Numbered from the stretch's first letter, positions 28,061 to 40,973 are shown. The stretch: DNA of 64,000 nt from Datnioides undecimradiatus (GCA_008933995.1 WARS01004319.1:536501-600500); one strand, 5' to 3'. Notes: generated by a model from the letters alone, not told the origin. Program-made: numbers and translations.

Positions 28061-31000
28061 TGAGGTAGGTCAGACCGTTAAACCTCTTTCAGTCGAATGT
28101 GATGCTGGTTTTCTAAGTTTCGCGCCAATTTCTCAGAAACGCTGGATAATCATAGCAGGCATTTGCACATTTTGGACCTGAATCAGTCGCACGGCACTGA
28201 TTTTAGAAACTTCTGTCGGATCTGTGGTCGTCTGAGGTCACAGCGGCTGATTAATTACCCGTGTGGGTGGGAAAGTGACTGACATTGCGCTCGTTATCTC
28301 CACTAAACATCACATTCGTAACATCAAGGCTTCATTTCAACCCAATCCAGGATCTTTTCAGAGACATAAACCGTGTCTAAACTGTGCATCTGTGCACCTT
28401 CCTAACAAACAGCCAATCACGATGCGCGATCTGATCTGGAGCCTCAGCGACTGTCGATCCGGCTCGCAGGCGATCAGATGGATTTCTGAAATACTGGTCG
28501 ACCGCCTGCGGTTTGGGATGTCCCTCATGGCTCGTCTGCTACAAACTGCAGCGAGCTTGTATTAATATCCCTGCAGTTGTGTTTTACATGTCGTGGCTGA
28601 AACTCTTCACTGAGAACCTGCTGCAGAACAGTTCAGCAGAGCTTTTGCCCCTCTCTGGACCCTGAAGAACCTGGTGCATGCATTATGATAACACCCTGAT
28701 CTGCTGGCTCTGGCTACTCTGTGGCGTATATTCAGAAACCAGGGTAAGTTGTATCCATGCAACAGCATTCAGTACTTCAGGCAGCATATAAAGGTTTCTG
28801 AAACCAGGATATCAGCGTTTGCATGCACGAAACATAACCAGGACACTTCAAAAACCTGATCATAACCTCCTCTCCAATGCTGTGCTTCTCTCTTTGGATA
28901 AACATTAAGGATTCGGTTGTTTGAATGAACTTTATTGGCGCCGTCACTGGACTAAACCGGCCAGAAGTTCATTGGTTATGTTCCACGTGAGCCCCACGTC
29001 GTTGCTGAATGACACTGGCTGCGCAGAAAGACGTGACTGATGCTAAAAACAAACACCTTCTGCAGAGTTTTACACACCTGCACCACGCACGTCTGAATTC
29101 AGTCGCCTCACATTGACGTAAAGGCTGCAGGGAGACGACATTTCATGTGCAAGTCGTTCTGTTTCTAAGAGCAGTGCCATTTTAAAAAATGATTATTCCT
29201 TTTTGGGTCAAAGGACGCGACTCACGCATGCACAAGTTGTTAATTAGTTTCCAATTAGTGGCTATTTGTAAGACTTGTGGAGCTAGATAAGCAGGGACGG
29301 AGGGTCAGGGCGTTCAGACGGAGCTGCCTATTGAGCCAGTTGGGCAGCCATTGTTGTTCAGCCTGAGCAGATAATTCCTGCAAAGCTTTCACGGGCCGGG
29401 TTTGGTTTTAATTTGTGAAACTATGTCACGTTGCAAATCCCAGCTCGCATATTGAAAACTTGGTGAAACGGGTCCCCGGACTTTGTCATGAAAAGCTGCA
29501 TTCAGCACTTTGTAATTAAACGAATGAGTAAAACATTAAGACTACAGACAGGAGCGACGGCCAAGGTGATAGAAACACAGTTAAAAAGCAGCTGAACCTT
29601 CATTCGATGACGCCAAAACACCACCTCAGTGGGCTGCGCCAGGTCTGACGCCGGTTTGACGCCAGTAAGACTCACAGGTGGGACCAGCTGCCTGGCATGA
29701 CGGGTCCGCCGTCAGCTGAGCCGGTGTTTATTATGCTCCGTCACACACAGGTGGTGTCGGGGCTGCAGAGGCGAGGGAAGGTTTATTTTGTTCTGCGGTT
29801 ATGAACGATCACCGGCTCTGACTCTGTCTCTGCAGAAAGCAGGCAGCAAATAAAGGAGGTGTTTGTCTTTCATTAGCCGGGTCCACCTGGTCTCTGGTCT
29901 ACCTGGACCAGGTTTGTGTTTGGTCCGTCTCCAACCTCGCCAGATAAGACGGTGGATGTCTACAAACCAACAAAGAGCAGGTTGACGGTCAGTGTGCTCT
30001 CGACCCCAGAATGATGAAGCTCACGATAAAGATATGAGGCTTACAGAGGCAGAGCGGTGCGTTTAAGGACTCGCCTCTGAACACAGAGGCGGGAAAACCG
30101 TTCCAGGCAGAGGCAGAGAGCTATATTAACATCATTTGGTTTCATCTGCTGAACGTAAAACATATATTTAAATATGCTTTTAGCTCTGTTTTGGTCTCCA
30201 CCGTCTCCTTTTATCAGAAACTACACAATTACCTCTGAAATTAAAAGCTGAAAGCAGCTAAAACGACCTGCAAAGCTGGGTGGAACAGCAGAGCCGGTCA
30301 AAAGTCACTATGTAAATATATAATATTCAGAAACTAATAAACATTCCCAAAAATAATGGTATTAATTAGTCAAACCATCGTTAATCTGCCAATCTCCGGG
30401 TTTTTTAATAGCATAGATCCTAAGGTCAAACAACACATGCTTGTTTGTCTTTGTTACCGTGACGACAGAGGTCACGTGACCTGACAACGGGCTGGAATTG
30501 ACGAGCGCAGTTTGAAGATGAGGTGAGTTTGCACGCAGACTGCATTGATTGTTGGCTCTTTTCACTTGATAACTTTAATAACAAACGTGGCTCGAAGTCA
30601 CTTTTATGGGCTGAGTATCTGAGTGTCGTCCCCCGCTCCGTTTGACCCGCGGCGGCTTTGAATGTTCCTTGTTTGGACAAAAGCATCTTAAAATAAATAA
30701 ATAAAAATTAAAATATAAGTCATGTAAATCGACTTCTGCATACTGGACCCATGGAATTACAGGGATACTTTTGACAGCAACCCCAAAACCCCATCTCGTT
30801 TGTTTCAAGTTAAAGTTGGACTTCAGGATTCACGTCCTAAAACCTTTCACAGCCGATATCTGGAACATTTAGGAGCTCAGAGCTGCAGCAATAAACCTTT
30901 ATTAATAATTATACATTAACTTTATGCTGCAAACTCAAAACGCATCATAACACTATTTTACATGCAAGTATTAAGGAGGTCAGCGTAGTTCAGTGTGCAG

Positions 31001-31639
31001 CTATTATACAGAACAGACTGTATTATAACCCACAGGACTCTGATGATGATGGTGGCAGGACATGTTCACGCCGTGCTGTCTGTTGATTTATATGATTTGA
31101 TGCATTATTTTGCATATCTTAAGTGCTTTTGTGCATTTCATCAGCATTTCACACACGCTGATTCTCAGCAAGCGGCTGCCACAAAAGCACAAAACTCACA
31201 TTTACTCCAGCCGAGGCAGAGTTAACTTACTATTATTTATTTATTTCACTTCTTCTACGTGCATTTGGCTGCAAGAGTCGCTGCTTTTTATTATAAATAT
31301 CCGAGCCCAGCAATTAAATACATCACGGATAATGTTTTTAATGCGTGTGAAAACGGGGGGGGGGGGGGGTAAACTTAATAAGAGGCTCCATAAGGTCAGT
31401 GCAGACTCACTAATTAGCAGCACAGACAGACTTTAGCTCACCGTGGAGGCATTACAGCATTATTATGTGCACCCTGACACTCTGACACCCTGTAGGAATA
31501 CAAAATATTGCACACAATGGCCCCGGCCTGGATTATCATATCCTATTAAAGTCTATCCTATAGCCTCTATACATAACAATGCGGGTTTCACAGCTCCCTG
31601 TAGCTACATTACGGAAATATTAAGAGGGTGTTATAGGAT
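28061..31639. other. Non-coding stretch with no recognised gene
   Basis: No coding exon or named repeat is seen. Homeodomain-type motifs (TTAATTAG, CCAATTAGTGG) cluster at about 29240-29270. A G15 run lies at 31355-31369. Short A/T-rich stretches at 30.3-30.4 and 30.68-30.72 kb are unremarkable. Confidence 0.55.
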
Positions 31640-32544
31640 ATTATAGAGCGCCGGGCGGCTCGGAGTAATTATACACGACTGTGACAATGAAACATGAGCG
31701 CAAACGTAATCAAAAGGTGCCGTAAGGTCACTACGGACCGAGCGGCGCAGACACGCGCAGGTCACCGGAGGGATGATCAGGTGTGAATATGCAACTACAG
31801 TAGGAAGATGAGGGCAAATGAGCGCAAAGCACGCGCTACAGGAGCGCAGCGGGAGGCTGTCAGCGCTGAAACAACAGAGGCATGACTGACACACTCCAAC
31901 AGGAGCGTCCCCGCGCGCGCGCGCGCACACACACACACAGAGAGAGAGAAGAGGAACAACAACACAACTGAGCGCCGGAACAACGCGAGCATGACTGACA
32001 CACCGGAGGGATGTTAAAGGAAATATCGCAGAAAGGTGACCGGGGAGTCGTGCAGGCGCGAGGAGAACGATGCGCACCGGGAGCGTCACGCGCCCCGGAG
32101 ATTATTCTAGGATGGTTATAGGAGGAATAAAAGGAAAACATACTGAGATGGCGCAGATGGAGACTCCTCTAGCTCTTCTTCCTCCTCTCCTCTTCCTCTG
32201 TGGTCGGAAAGTCTGCAGCCTCCTTCACTCTCTCGCTCTCGCTCTCTCTCTCACACACACACACACACACGCCACACTCAAACACACACGCTCTTTCTCC
32301 CACCCAGTCTCCGTCAAGGTCTCTCTACCGCGCTCTCTCTCTTTTGTCGCCGCGATATCTGGCCGTGCCTTCACTGGCGGAGAGGAGGAGGGAGGAGGAG
32401 GGGGGAGGAGGGGAGGGAGGGGAGACCCAGACACACAGACAGGAGGGAGAAGAGGATGATGATGATGATGGTGGTGATGATGAAGATGGTGGAGGGAGAA
32501 TCAGACACTGCAGCAGCGGCAGGAGAGGAAGAAGACGGCGGGTG

Positions 32545-32575
<31 letters not shown>

Positions 32576-32760
32576 GCTTCCTCCTCTTCCCTTTCCTCTC
32601 TTTTCTTTACATCTCGGGGACGCGCACGCAAACCGGGCGACGCGCCCGATGGAATCAGAGAGGAGGGAGGGGGCGCGCGCGTGCAGGCTCTCCAAGGATG
32701 GCAGAGCATCCTCTTCCTCTCTCCACCACTCATCTCTCTCTCTCTCTCTCTCTCTCTTTG
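31640..32760. promoter_or_regulatory. CpG-rich zone, candidate MYT1L promoter/first exon
   Basis: CpG dinucleotides are dense here (GAGCGCCGGGCGGCTCGG, GCGCCCCGG, GGCGCGCGCGTGC) while most of the surrounding sequence is CpG-poor. The zone has an alternating (GC)n(AC)n(GA)n block at 31912-31950 and CT-rich tracts at 32226-32275, 32548-32575 and 32730-32758, typical of vertebrate 5' flanks. It lies 14 kb upstream of the MYT1L start exon, which must have a spliced leader. Direction, start site and donor cannot be fixed from sequence alone. It could instead serve an unrelated non-coding transcript. Confidence 0.4.
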
Positions 32761-32871
32761 AATGAATTCAAAGCATGTAGACTCTGTGCGTGCGCGCGTG
32801 CGTGTGTGTGCGTGTGTGGCAGCCCTGCAGTCAGTCTCTGGGTGTTGTTTTGATTTTCCAGCCCGCAGACC

Positions 32872-32935
32872 AGATCACACACACACACACTCACACACAC
32901 ACTCACACTCACACACACACACACACACACACACA
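32872..32935. repeat. (CA)n/(CACT)n microsatellite
   Basis: CA repeats interrupted by TCACACACACACTCACACTCA, ending in a pure CA run to 32935. Confidence 0.93.
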
Positions 32936-35399
32936 GAAAAGTCTCTATAGGCGCTGAAATGCATCAGTGTGTAATTTCCTTTGTTCAGCTCTGTGCAACA
33001 ACGCCGTCAGACTCCGGGTTAGACTCTAAACTTTGTCGTGATCCGCTGTCGTATCGGAGTGTTAGCGCTGCTAAATCCAAAGTTTAACACATAATTAATA
33101 AATAATAAGATAATTAATTAAAATAACTCCTAGGTGCTGAAGGTCCGTCACTGGGAAGTTTGGCTATTATCTGTTAATAATAATTATAACATCATCTGCA
33201 TGCAGCAGCTCTGTTGTCACGCCGCTCCCCGATCGAAGAGCTCATTCAGGGGACTCTGAGTCTGTGGAGCAGAGCAGCATGGAGCACAGTCTGCAAACAC
33301 TCACAGTGGCAGTCCACACCTCCACACCTCCCCACCCCACCTCCCCCGAGACACAAACACCAGCATTAGTCGTTTGCAGACGGTGTCCCCGAATGACTTT
33401 GGTCAAAGTCCGCAGGCAGCCATAGGAAGTCAGGGGAGGAGGGCTGGGTGCAGTTTCCTGAATTAACCTGGTGGTTATTGTAGTAACCATGACGATGGCG
33501 CTCCTTTAACCTTAACGAAGCCCAAATCTTTCCTAAAATCAACCAAACCTCAACCAGAAGCAGCAGCTTCCTGCACGCGGCGTCACATTAATGCCGTCGT
33601 GTTAACGCTCATGTGTTTCGTCCGTCTGTATGAGCCACCATGACACTGTGAGGACGCTCCTACATGTCGCCCCGGAGGCTGTTGCACTTCACAGCATCAG
33701 GGAACCTGAACCGATGCTACATGCGCGTCGTGCTCCTGTCTCATTGATTAAAGTCCCGAGCTGCAACAGGAGCGGTGATAAGCCGGAGGATTCAGCAACT
33801 GTGCCTCCGAGAAACGATGTTTGCATATTCCTAAATTCATAATTACAGTGATTAGAGTAAAACTGAACTGTGTCCACACGGCGTTGCAGTCACAGGCAGG
33901 TGGATCCTCGGTTCAGGTCCAAACTCCGGCCTGTGCGTTGGTTTCAGCAACTGAAACAAATAAAATAGACGTTGTTCAGCTGTATAGAAACGTCATATCC
34001 TGCAGGTGCAGTCTGCAGCAGCAGACAAGACGAGCATCACATCTTATCACATACGTAAAAACCTCAAACACACACCGCATTGCATTAACATACACTGACC
34101 AGGGGGCGATACAGTTGAATGCCTGTGTTGCAGCAGGAACAAAGTGATTTTAAATAAGTTTGTCATGGTCGTCAGTGAAATGGGAGGTTGACGGGGAACT
34201 GAGATGAGTTTTTTACACAAATGGAATTAAATTAATATCTTTTTTTAACCAAAACACAGAAAAATAGCTTAAAATCTGGTGTATTTAATGTATGCTTCTG
34301 GTTAAAGCAGCTAAAATGGTCACTGCCAGTAAATCAGTCTGTTAACTGCAGGTGATGCAAGCCCAAGTCCTCTGCACAACAGTTTGATGCCGTCTGGCGT
34401 TCATCTCTGTCGGTTTATGCACAAAACAAGTCACAGACGTATTAACACCCATGTGATTATGCACGCTGAGCAAACAAGGAGGCTTTATTGTTTGTGATAT
34501 CGAACATTTTGGGACATTATAACATCGTCGGTCTCTGCACAAGATCAACTCCTTGTGCTACTTGTGTTAAACCTCCTCGAAAGTTCAACCAAATGTGCAA
34601 ATCTTTACCAATTTTTTTAGGAAATCAGCAAAAGAAAATGCAACTTTCCACCCGTTAGATGAATATTAGAACGAGATATAACCAGCAGGTGGCGCTAATG
34701 CTTAACGAGGCGCATTATAACATCGCAGAAGAAGAGAGACGAGCTGTAGTCCGAGCTGAAATTAAAGAAAAAGGGGGAAAAAACATCAAAAAATGATTTT
34801 TATGTGACGGTTCTGTTTGTTTTATGCATTAATTTGAGGAAAGTTACCGTCTCTTTGTCGTTTTGGGATATTTTACGGTGGAAACGCGCCCGGTCGTTCT
34901 GATTCGTTCTGTTCGCCTCACCTGAACGTTCACCCAACGGTAACTGACCCAGTTGACGGTTGAAGACCTGCAGAAGTTGGGCTGAAGATGCAGATCGAGC
35001 GAGGCTGCACTAATTACAAGCCTGTAATCGAATAACATAATGGTGGATAGTTGAAGTCAGCAATGCAGCTCGTTGGACGCCGACTGCTGTAAACCATAAA
35101 AGAAGACGAGGGCGACAGCTCGGTCAGCGTCAGAGTGCAAATTACAAAACCAACCAGTCCGAGTGCGTTCAGTTTAATGTGTCCTGAGGTTAAAGGAGCA
35201 AAGGTTGGAGTGAAGGTCTGGACTATTTCCTGGAAACAGGACAGACGTCACCCGAGCGGCCCACAGATGAGCCAAGCGTTCGCCGTTGTGCTCGTGTACT
35301 CTTGGACAAAACAAGCGCCGGTGTCGCGGAGTGGCGTTATCGCTTTAAAACCTGATTTTTAAACACATCTTTTATCATTTTCTCAGTTTTTTCCATCAT
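32936..35399. other. Non-coding stretch, nothing recognised
   Basis: Mixed-composition DNA immediately upstream of the CpG-rich zone. Several short open frames exist on both strands, none with a family signature. No repeats longer than a few bases were noticed. Confidence 0.5.
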
Positions 35400-35930
35400 T
35401 TTCCTTCCATCTTTAATCCGGTCTTTGCTCCTTCACCTCCTTCGTCCTCCCTCCTCTCTTTCCTGCCTCCTTCCCTTCATCCTGCACTCCTTCCCGTTAC
35501 CTTCCCCTCTCCCACTGATTGCTTTCCCTCCTCCTCCCCCCTCATCCTCCCTCCATCCCTCCGTTTCTCATCACTTCTCCCTCCCACATCCCTCCGATGT
35601 GTTTATATCCCTCCATTCACTTTTCCCATCCTTTCGTTCCGGTCCTCTTCCCTCTCCACGATCCCTTCTTCTTCTTCTTCTTCTTCTTCTTCTTCTTCTC
35701 TGCGCTGACAGTGGAGTGAACTGAGGACACTGAGACAGAGAGGAAGAGAGAGAGGGAGAGAGAGAGAGTGGTGGAGCGAGCTTGGTTTCAACAGGCTGAC
35801 CTAGTTAGACTCTCCCTTCAATAAAACATTGGGACTGCGAGGAGAAACACACAGGTCTCTGTATGTTTCTCTCTCTCTCTCTCTGTCTCTGTCTCTCTAT
35901 CGCACCATCTTCTTCTTCTTTTGGTGAGTT
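35400..35930. repeat. Polypyrimidine region with (TTC)n and flanking GA/CT tracts
   Basis: The plus strand is mostly C and T from 35400 to 35700, ending in (CTT)11 at 35667-35698. After a short gap comes a GA-rich stretch (35735-35768), then CT at 35870-35900. The pyrimidine-then-purine-then-pyrimidine order on one strand allows local pairing. Confidence 0.85.
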
Positions 35931-36129
35931 CACTTTTTCAGTTTTAGATTTAAAGTCTGGAAAAAAAACCTTTTTCGACTCAGTTTCAGCAGCAAACGAG
36001 GGCTGAAGATGGTCACTTGACCTGATATCACATTGTTGTGGCGGCGGACAGAGCAACATAAACGTGTCTCCGACGTGTCCTCACGCATTATGGTTTAATC
36101 CTTCAAACAGCGCGTGGAGGTTTGCAGTG

Positions 36130-36440
36130 TCTAAAGGTACAAAAGCTAGATTCAAACGTGATGTAAAAGTACAAAAGTATTATCAATAAAATGTGCTTTG
36201 AGCACAAAAATACTCGTTACGCAGACTCTCACAGTGTGAGATTATCACATATTATTCTGTTTTCCCCTGTAAATAATAAATGTTTGTGCATTTTCATGTT
36301 GTTTTCCGTCAGTGCGTGCATTTAAATTGTTTTTATGTAAAAAATAAACATTATTTGTTATAAATGTGGAGATAAAGGTTTAATATTTAGTTTCTAAGTA
36401 AAATGGTGTTATATAGTGAATAAATAGGGTGAAATAGAAG
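36130..36440. repeat. hAT/Tol2-like non-autonomous element fragment
   Basis: GTAAAAGTACAAAAGTATTA, ATCAATAAAATGTGCTTTGA and AAATACTCGTTACGCAG resemble the internal part of the abundant teleost AAAGTA-type hAT MITE. The ends were not identified. Confidence 0.5.
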
Positions 36441-37796
36441 CAGGTAGCATAAAATGGAAGTAGCCAAGCAAAGGACATAAAACATGCATTAAGCTACAGC
36501 ATTTTACAACGTGCACTGAGTTACTTACTGCCTCTGGTGGTTAGAACAGAAAGCTGAGTCGGGCTCTCTGACTTTGGTGACCCCTGGTGGTCCCAGCGAC
36601 AGCGACACAGAGATGCACACTTGTTCCTTGTTGACGCACAAAAGACAATTAAACTCATCGTTTTGCAGCAGTTTAGAAAAGGAAATTTGATATTTATAGG
36701 TAATTTATAGATTTTCGATATTCACAAAAAGTAAAATCTTTAAGATTTTTTAGAAATTCACTGTTTGGCATCATGGCCGGCGCCATCTTGGTTTTTAGGG
36801 GCCAGGGGAGACCATATTTGGACGAGAGGGTGGAGCTTATGGTAACTTTGGTGGGAACTGGTCAACCACAAGGTCTCCATGCCCCAAGGACCCCCTGCTT
36901 CATGGTCTGTTTGACTCTGAATGGGACTAAAACTGACTAAACGAACAAAACGCAGTGTGGAAGGAGAGTTCAAACTAACGACTGAGACCATAAACTAATT
37001 AGGAAAATGTTTACAAAGCTAATAAATTAAAGTGAGAAGTCAGACTTTGCACCAGTGGTGTCGCCCCCTGGTGGCGATGCATGTTCGATGCACCTCTGCT
37101 TTGGAGGCTACGTCCACGGACCAGGTGCAGGGACAGTTTATGACGTTCAGACTCAACTTTTCCAAATCGAGCATTAAAGAAACGACAAAATGTCCACGGA
37201 CCGCAGCTTTCAGACAACCAGCTGATGCACCGTCCTCTGATTCCTCTGCTAGAAACAAATGTTTTGCTGCCACATGCTGTGACACCTCCCACCAGCACTC
37301 TGCTGACAGACCAAAAGATGGAAAGTCGTGTGAGGTTGTCAAGGTAACCTTGAGGTCTGTGAGGCATTACGGCGTAACCTCAAAGTCACCGGATCAAGCG
37401 TGGTCGGGGAAAACTTGTTTCATGTCACTCCCTCCTCAATCTGCTGCAGCTGATGAGAACTCTGCAGGATCCGAGTGCACGGTGCCTTCGACAGCCCCAG
37501 CACATCCATCCCTGCTGTCTGTTGACCAGGAAGCCAAAAGCAAAATATACATTTTTCATTTTGTTTGGATTCTGTTTTTATACTTAATTCATTATTTTAA
37601 CTGTGTAGTTATAACATGCAAGTCTCAACATGAAGGTCTAACACTGGTTTAAACGAGTGAGTATCAACACTGCACTCATTCTGGTTTGTTTTCCATGATG
37701 CATACAAGATGCAGTCAGGAGGTCCACAGACATTTGCTCTTGCATTTGAACACAGCGTGCTAAAGTACTGCACATGCAGCAGATGCATTTCCCTCA
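36441..37796. other. Non-coding stretch with a 206-codon open frame
   Basis: It contains CCCCTGGTGG-type motifs at 36580-36590 and 37063-37073 and a GCCGGCGCCATCTTGGTTTT block (36777-36796), which look like parts of interspersed repeats. An open frame on the plus strand (37032-37652, 206 codons) ends with a hydrophobic stretch but shows no recognisable domain. I regard it as chance. Confidence 0.5.
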
Positions 37797-38068
37797 AACC
37801 AAGCATCAACCTCCTGCAGCGGCAGAGCTGCAGCTCCCTGAGCGCCCACCAGAGGCTCCAGCAGCGAGTCAGTCCCCATAGACCCCCATGTTAAAATGCA
37901 GCAGTAAACATGTTTGCAGCCTGGTACAAACAACGGTTTGGTCTCTGCAGCTAGTTTCCCCGTTCATGACGACTGTACGGGCTGAATTTATATAGAACTC
38001 ACTCCTTTAAATCAGATTAACACCTGATGTTATGCAGAATGAAGGGGCGGGGCTTCTTTGACTGACAG
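37797..38068 (-). repeat. Left copy of a 270-bp inverted dispersed repeat
   Basis: On the minus strand it begins GTCAGTCAAAGAAGCCCCGC and continues through TATAAATTCAGCCCGTACAG, AAACTAGCTGCAGAGACCAA, AACATGTTTACTGCTGCATT and ACTGACTCGCTGCTGGAGCC, ending near GAGGTTGATGCTTGG. The same sequence occurs on the plus strand at 40391-40678 with high identity, so the two are inverted copies 2.3 kb apart. Confidence 0.9.
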
Positions 38069-40390
38069 CTATCCGCCAGCTGTCTGCTGTGTTTCAGCAA
38101 CCATGCATCATTCGGCCCCGCCTCACCGCCGCCCACCTGACACCTCTTTGACCATTTCTTGGATTAGCAGGGAGTTAAGCAGCGTCACACACTGCCAAGA
38201 TGGCCGACGTCCAGCTCTACCACACACTTGCTCTGCAGGAAGCTCTGGGTGATGTACCCCCCCCCCCGGCCTCCTGTGGAGGATCATCTCAGGTGACGAG
38301 GTCAGGATCTACGGCTACAACAGGAGCAGGAGCCCAGCAGAGACCTTGCTCGTCTGTTCATTTAACACTTCTGTAGCTTTTTGTAGCCATGCTGACACAG
38401 TGAAGGAGACCCAGTGTCAGTCGTAACTGGTCTCTCCAGTGGTGGCGGTGCATCTTTGAAGGACATGGTGCAGCTTTCACTTGTTTAAAATACAATTTCT
38501 GAACTGTCTGCTCATAAGCTACAAAATATACCTACACCCTCCGTCACTGTCCTCGCATTTTCTTCTCGCATTGCACTCAAACTTTAACTGTACTGGAAAC
38601 TTTACGTTACAATAGAATCACTGTGCGCGAGTAATTTCGAAACCCTCACAGTGTTTTTGTTTGTTTTGGTTTTTTCTGCAGGCCACGTCCGTCCGTTATT
38701 TGAATACCGACCCTTTATATGAGGACCCATGGCGCTCTCGCAGACGGTGACCTTGTCTTCCTCCTCGCTGTCGGCTGCAGGGCAGTTTTCACTTCGCGTA
38801 ACTCCGACAATAAAAGCAGGCGCCGTGTTTACTTTGCTAGATTACGGAAACTTGAGCAAGTTTCAAGCCTCTGCAGGTTGGTCTGATCGCACACACACAC
38901 CTTTATAACACACACACACACCGATCCGTCACCCTCACACTGATCTAAGCTGGTTAATCAGATTTCTGTCGTTCCTACCTGTTTGGATCTGAATCAACAG
39001 ACACAGGCTGTCGACTTCTCTGGATGAATTCAGAGACACGCTCCCTCCTCCCTCCCTCCCTCCCTTCCCTCTCTCTCTCCCTCTCTATAGGTCTGCAGTG
39101 TGTAGGTGTGCAGCAGTGTGTAATAGGTTTTTCAGTGCAGCTCTGCAGCCTGGAGCCTCCACCGGGCTCAGTGGGAGAAAGTCAATTACAGCAGGGCTGA
39201 GCCTGGCCTGCGGGGGGCCGTATGGGAGGGAGATAAGAACGTAAAGATGGCTGCCGCCGAGCACTCCCCCGGCTGCATGCATGGGCGGCGAGCGCTGCAC
39301 TTTGCCCTCCTGCAGCTGTCCAGACGCAGAGCCAGAGAGCTGCAGCGGAGAGGAGGGCTGAAGCACAGGGAGATAATGTGACTGTGTTTATTCAGTTTTT
39401 CTCATGCACAAGTTTGTTATCGCGTACTTTTATCAGTTTAAAGGCTGAATCTGAACTTTTGGATCGTAGAAATCTGCAGCGCATTCGCAGAAGAGCCCGG
39501 GTTTAGGGAAAATCCATTAGGTTCTACTAACGACGTTAATTACTGAAACCTGGGATCGAGGTGACGTCACTGCAGCTAAATCAAAAGGGTCAAAAACACC
39601 AACCCAATGCCTTCAGGTCGGGGCTCTCGTACTGGAGCTTTGACATCTTTCTCGTCCTGGATGATGTAACGTTGACCAGCACGTCCATTGTTAGTGTTTT
39701 ACACAACACCAAGTCACAAAGGGATTTGCTATATCTCTGGTTTCTTGAGTTAAAACGGGAGCAGTGTTCCTGTCAGGCTTGTCTTTAGCTTCCTCAGCCG
39801 TGGTTCCTGACAGATCAGCTGGTGTACTGATGACGACAGGATACTGCACAGATTACGACAGGAACTAATTAAAGCAAAAGATAATGCAGGCGACAAGGAC
39901 GAAGAGATGTTGGTAAAACCTCAGCATCGTCCTTAAAGACAAGTCTCTCCGCTCTGCAGCCATATTGGAGACGCTTTCCGAGGTAGCTATAGGCTAATGA
40001 GACCAGGTCCCTCTCTAGATGCATGTGGACGGCGCTGCAACTGCACCTTTAAGGATGAAACCCTCCCCCCTGCAGCCCCATGAGCACCTCTGCTTCCTGT
40101 CTGAGGGTGAGTGGGTCGGTGTTGTCTTATATGAGCGAGGGACAGGAAGTAGAAGGACAGATGGGCAGTGAAACAGGAAGCGGAGCTCTGCGTGTCTGCT
40201 GCAAATCCTCGGATCAGACGGCAGCCGGGGCGACAGCGAACTGGAGGCTTTGTTGTTATTAGTGTTGTTGTGTTGTCTCTGCACAACACACACACACACA
40301 CACAGTTACAAACACACATGAATCTGAAGAGACGTGAGAATGAGAATACACAAACGTACACACACACACACCTGAATGCATCGCAGTGCT
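38069..40390. other. Spacer between the inverted copies; non-coding
   Basis: It includes a C11 run at 38257-38267, CT-rich 39045-39088, and a G/C-rich block at 39090-39365. That block contains AAGTCAATTACAGCAGGGCT and a CGGGGGGCCGTATGGGAGGG run next to AGATAAGAACGTAAAGATGG, in the style of a conserved non-coding element. CA runs are present at 40285-40305 and 40357-40371. No gene was recognised. Confidence 0.5.
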
Positions 40391-40678
40391 GTCAGTCAAA
40401 GAAGCCCCGCCCCTTCATCCTGCATACCTTCAGGTGTTAATCTGATTTAAAGCAGTGAGTTCTATATAAATTCAGCCCGTACAGTCGTCATGAACGGGGA
40501 AACTAGCTGCAGAGACCAAACCGTTGTTTGTACCAGGCTGTAAACATGTTTACTGCTGCATTTTAACATGGGGGTCTATGGGGACTGACTCGCTGCTGGA
40601 GCCTCTGGTGGACGCTCAGGGAACTGCAGCTCTGCCGCTGCAGCCTCAGGGTTCAGCCTCAGAGGTTGATGGTTGGCT
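40391..40678 (+). repeat. Right copy of the 270-bp inverted dispersed repeat
   Basis: It starts GTCAGTCAAAGAAGCCCCGC and ends near GAGGTTGATGGTTGGCTGG. It matches the complement of 37797-38068 throughout, with a few substitutions and a short indel near the CTGCCGCTGCAG stretch. No coding capacity was recognised. Confidence 0.9.
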
Positions 40679-40921
40679 GGAACTCACTATGAAGCTCCAT
40701 AAAGCCTGGTAGCAGCTGCAGATTCATCACGACACGCGACACCTCTCACATTTTATAACATTTCAATTATCGCTGCTTTAAACTGAGGACATTTGGTCTC
40801 CTCATCATTTGCTAAAATCATCTGAGATTAAGGCGTAAAGTCATAATTAGGGTTTATTTAACACTAAAGTTTGAGGCTGGAGAATGCAATATGTCAGTCC
40901 TCACTGGGATAGAAATGCAAT

Positions 40922-40924
<3 letters not shown>

Positions 40925-40972
<48 letters not shown>
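40925..40972. repeat. (GT)24 microsatellite, longest pure dinucleotide run
   Basis: An uninterrupted GT run of about 48 bases, followed 75 bases later by CT/CTCG repeats at 41049-41089. A run this long is likely to be polymorphic. Confidence 0.95.

Positions 40973-40973
<1 letters not shown>

Noticed and set aside
32200..32853. 217-codon open frame on the plus strand
   Set aside because: Translates CA, GA and CT microsatellites in the CpG-rich zone; no domain.
35667..35698. CTT repeat as part of a gene
   Set aside because: Pure trinucleotide microsatellite within CT-rich DNA.
37032..37652. 206-codon open frame with a C-terminal hydrophobic stretch
   Set aside because: No family signature, no splice or start context, and overlapping open frames on the other strand; likely chance in repeat-derived DNA.
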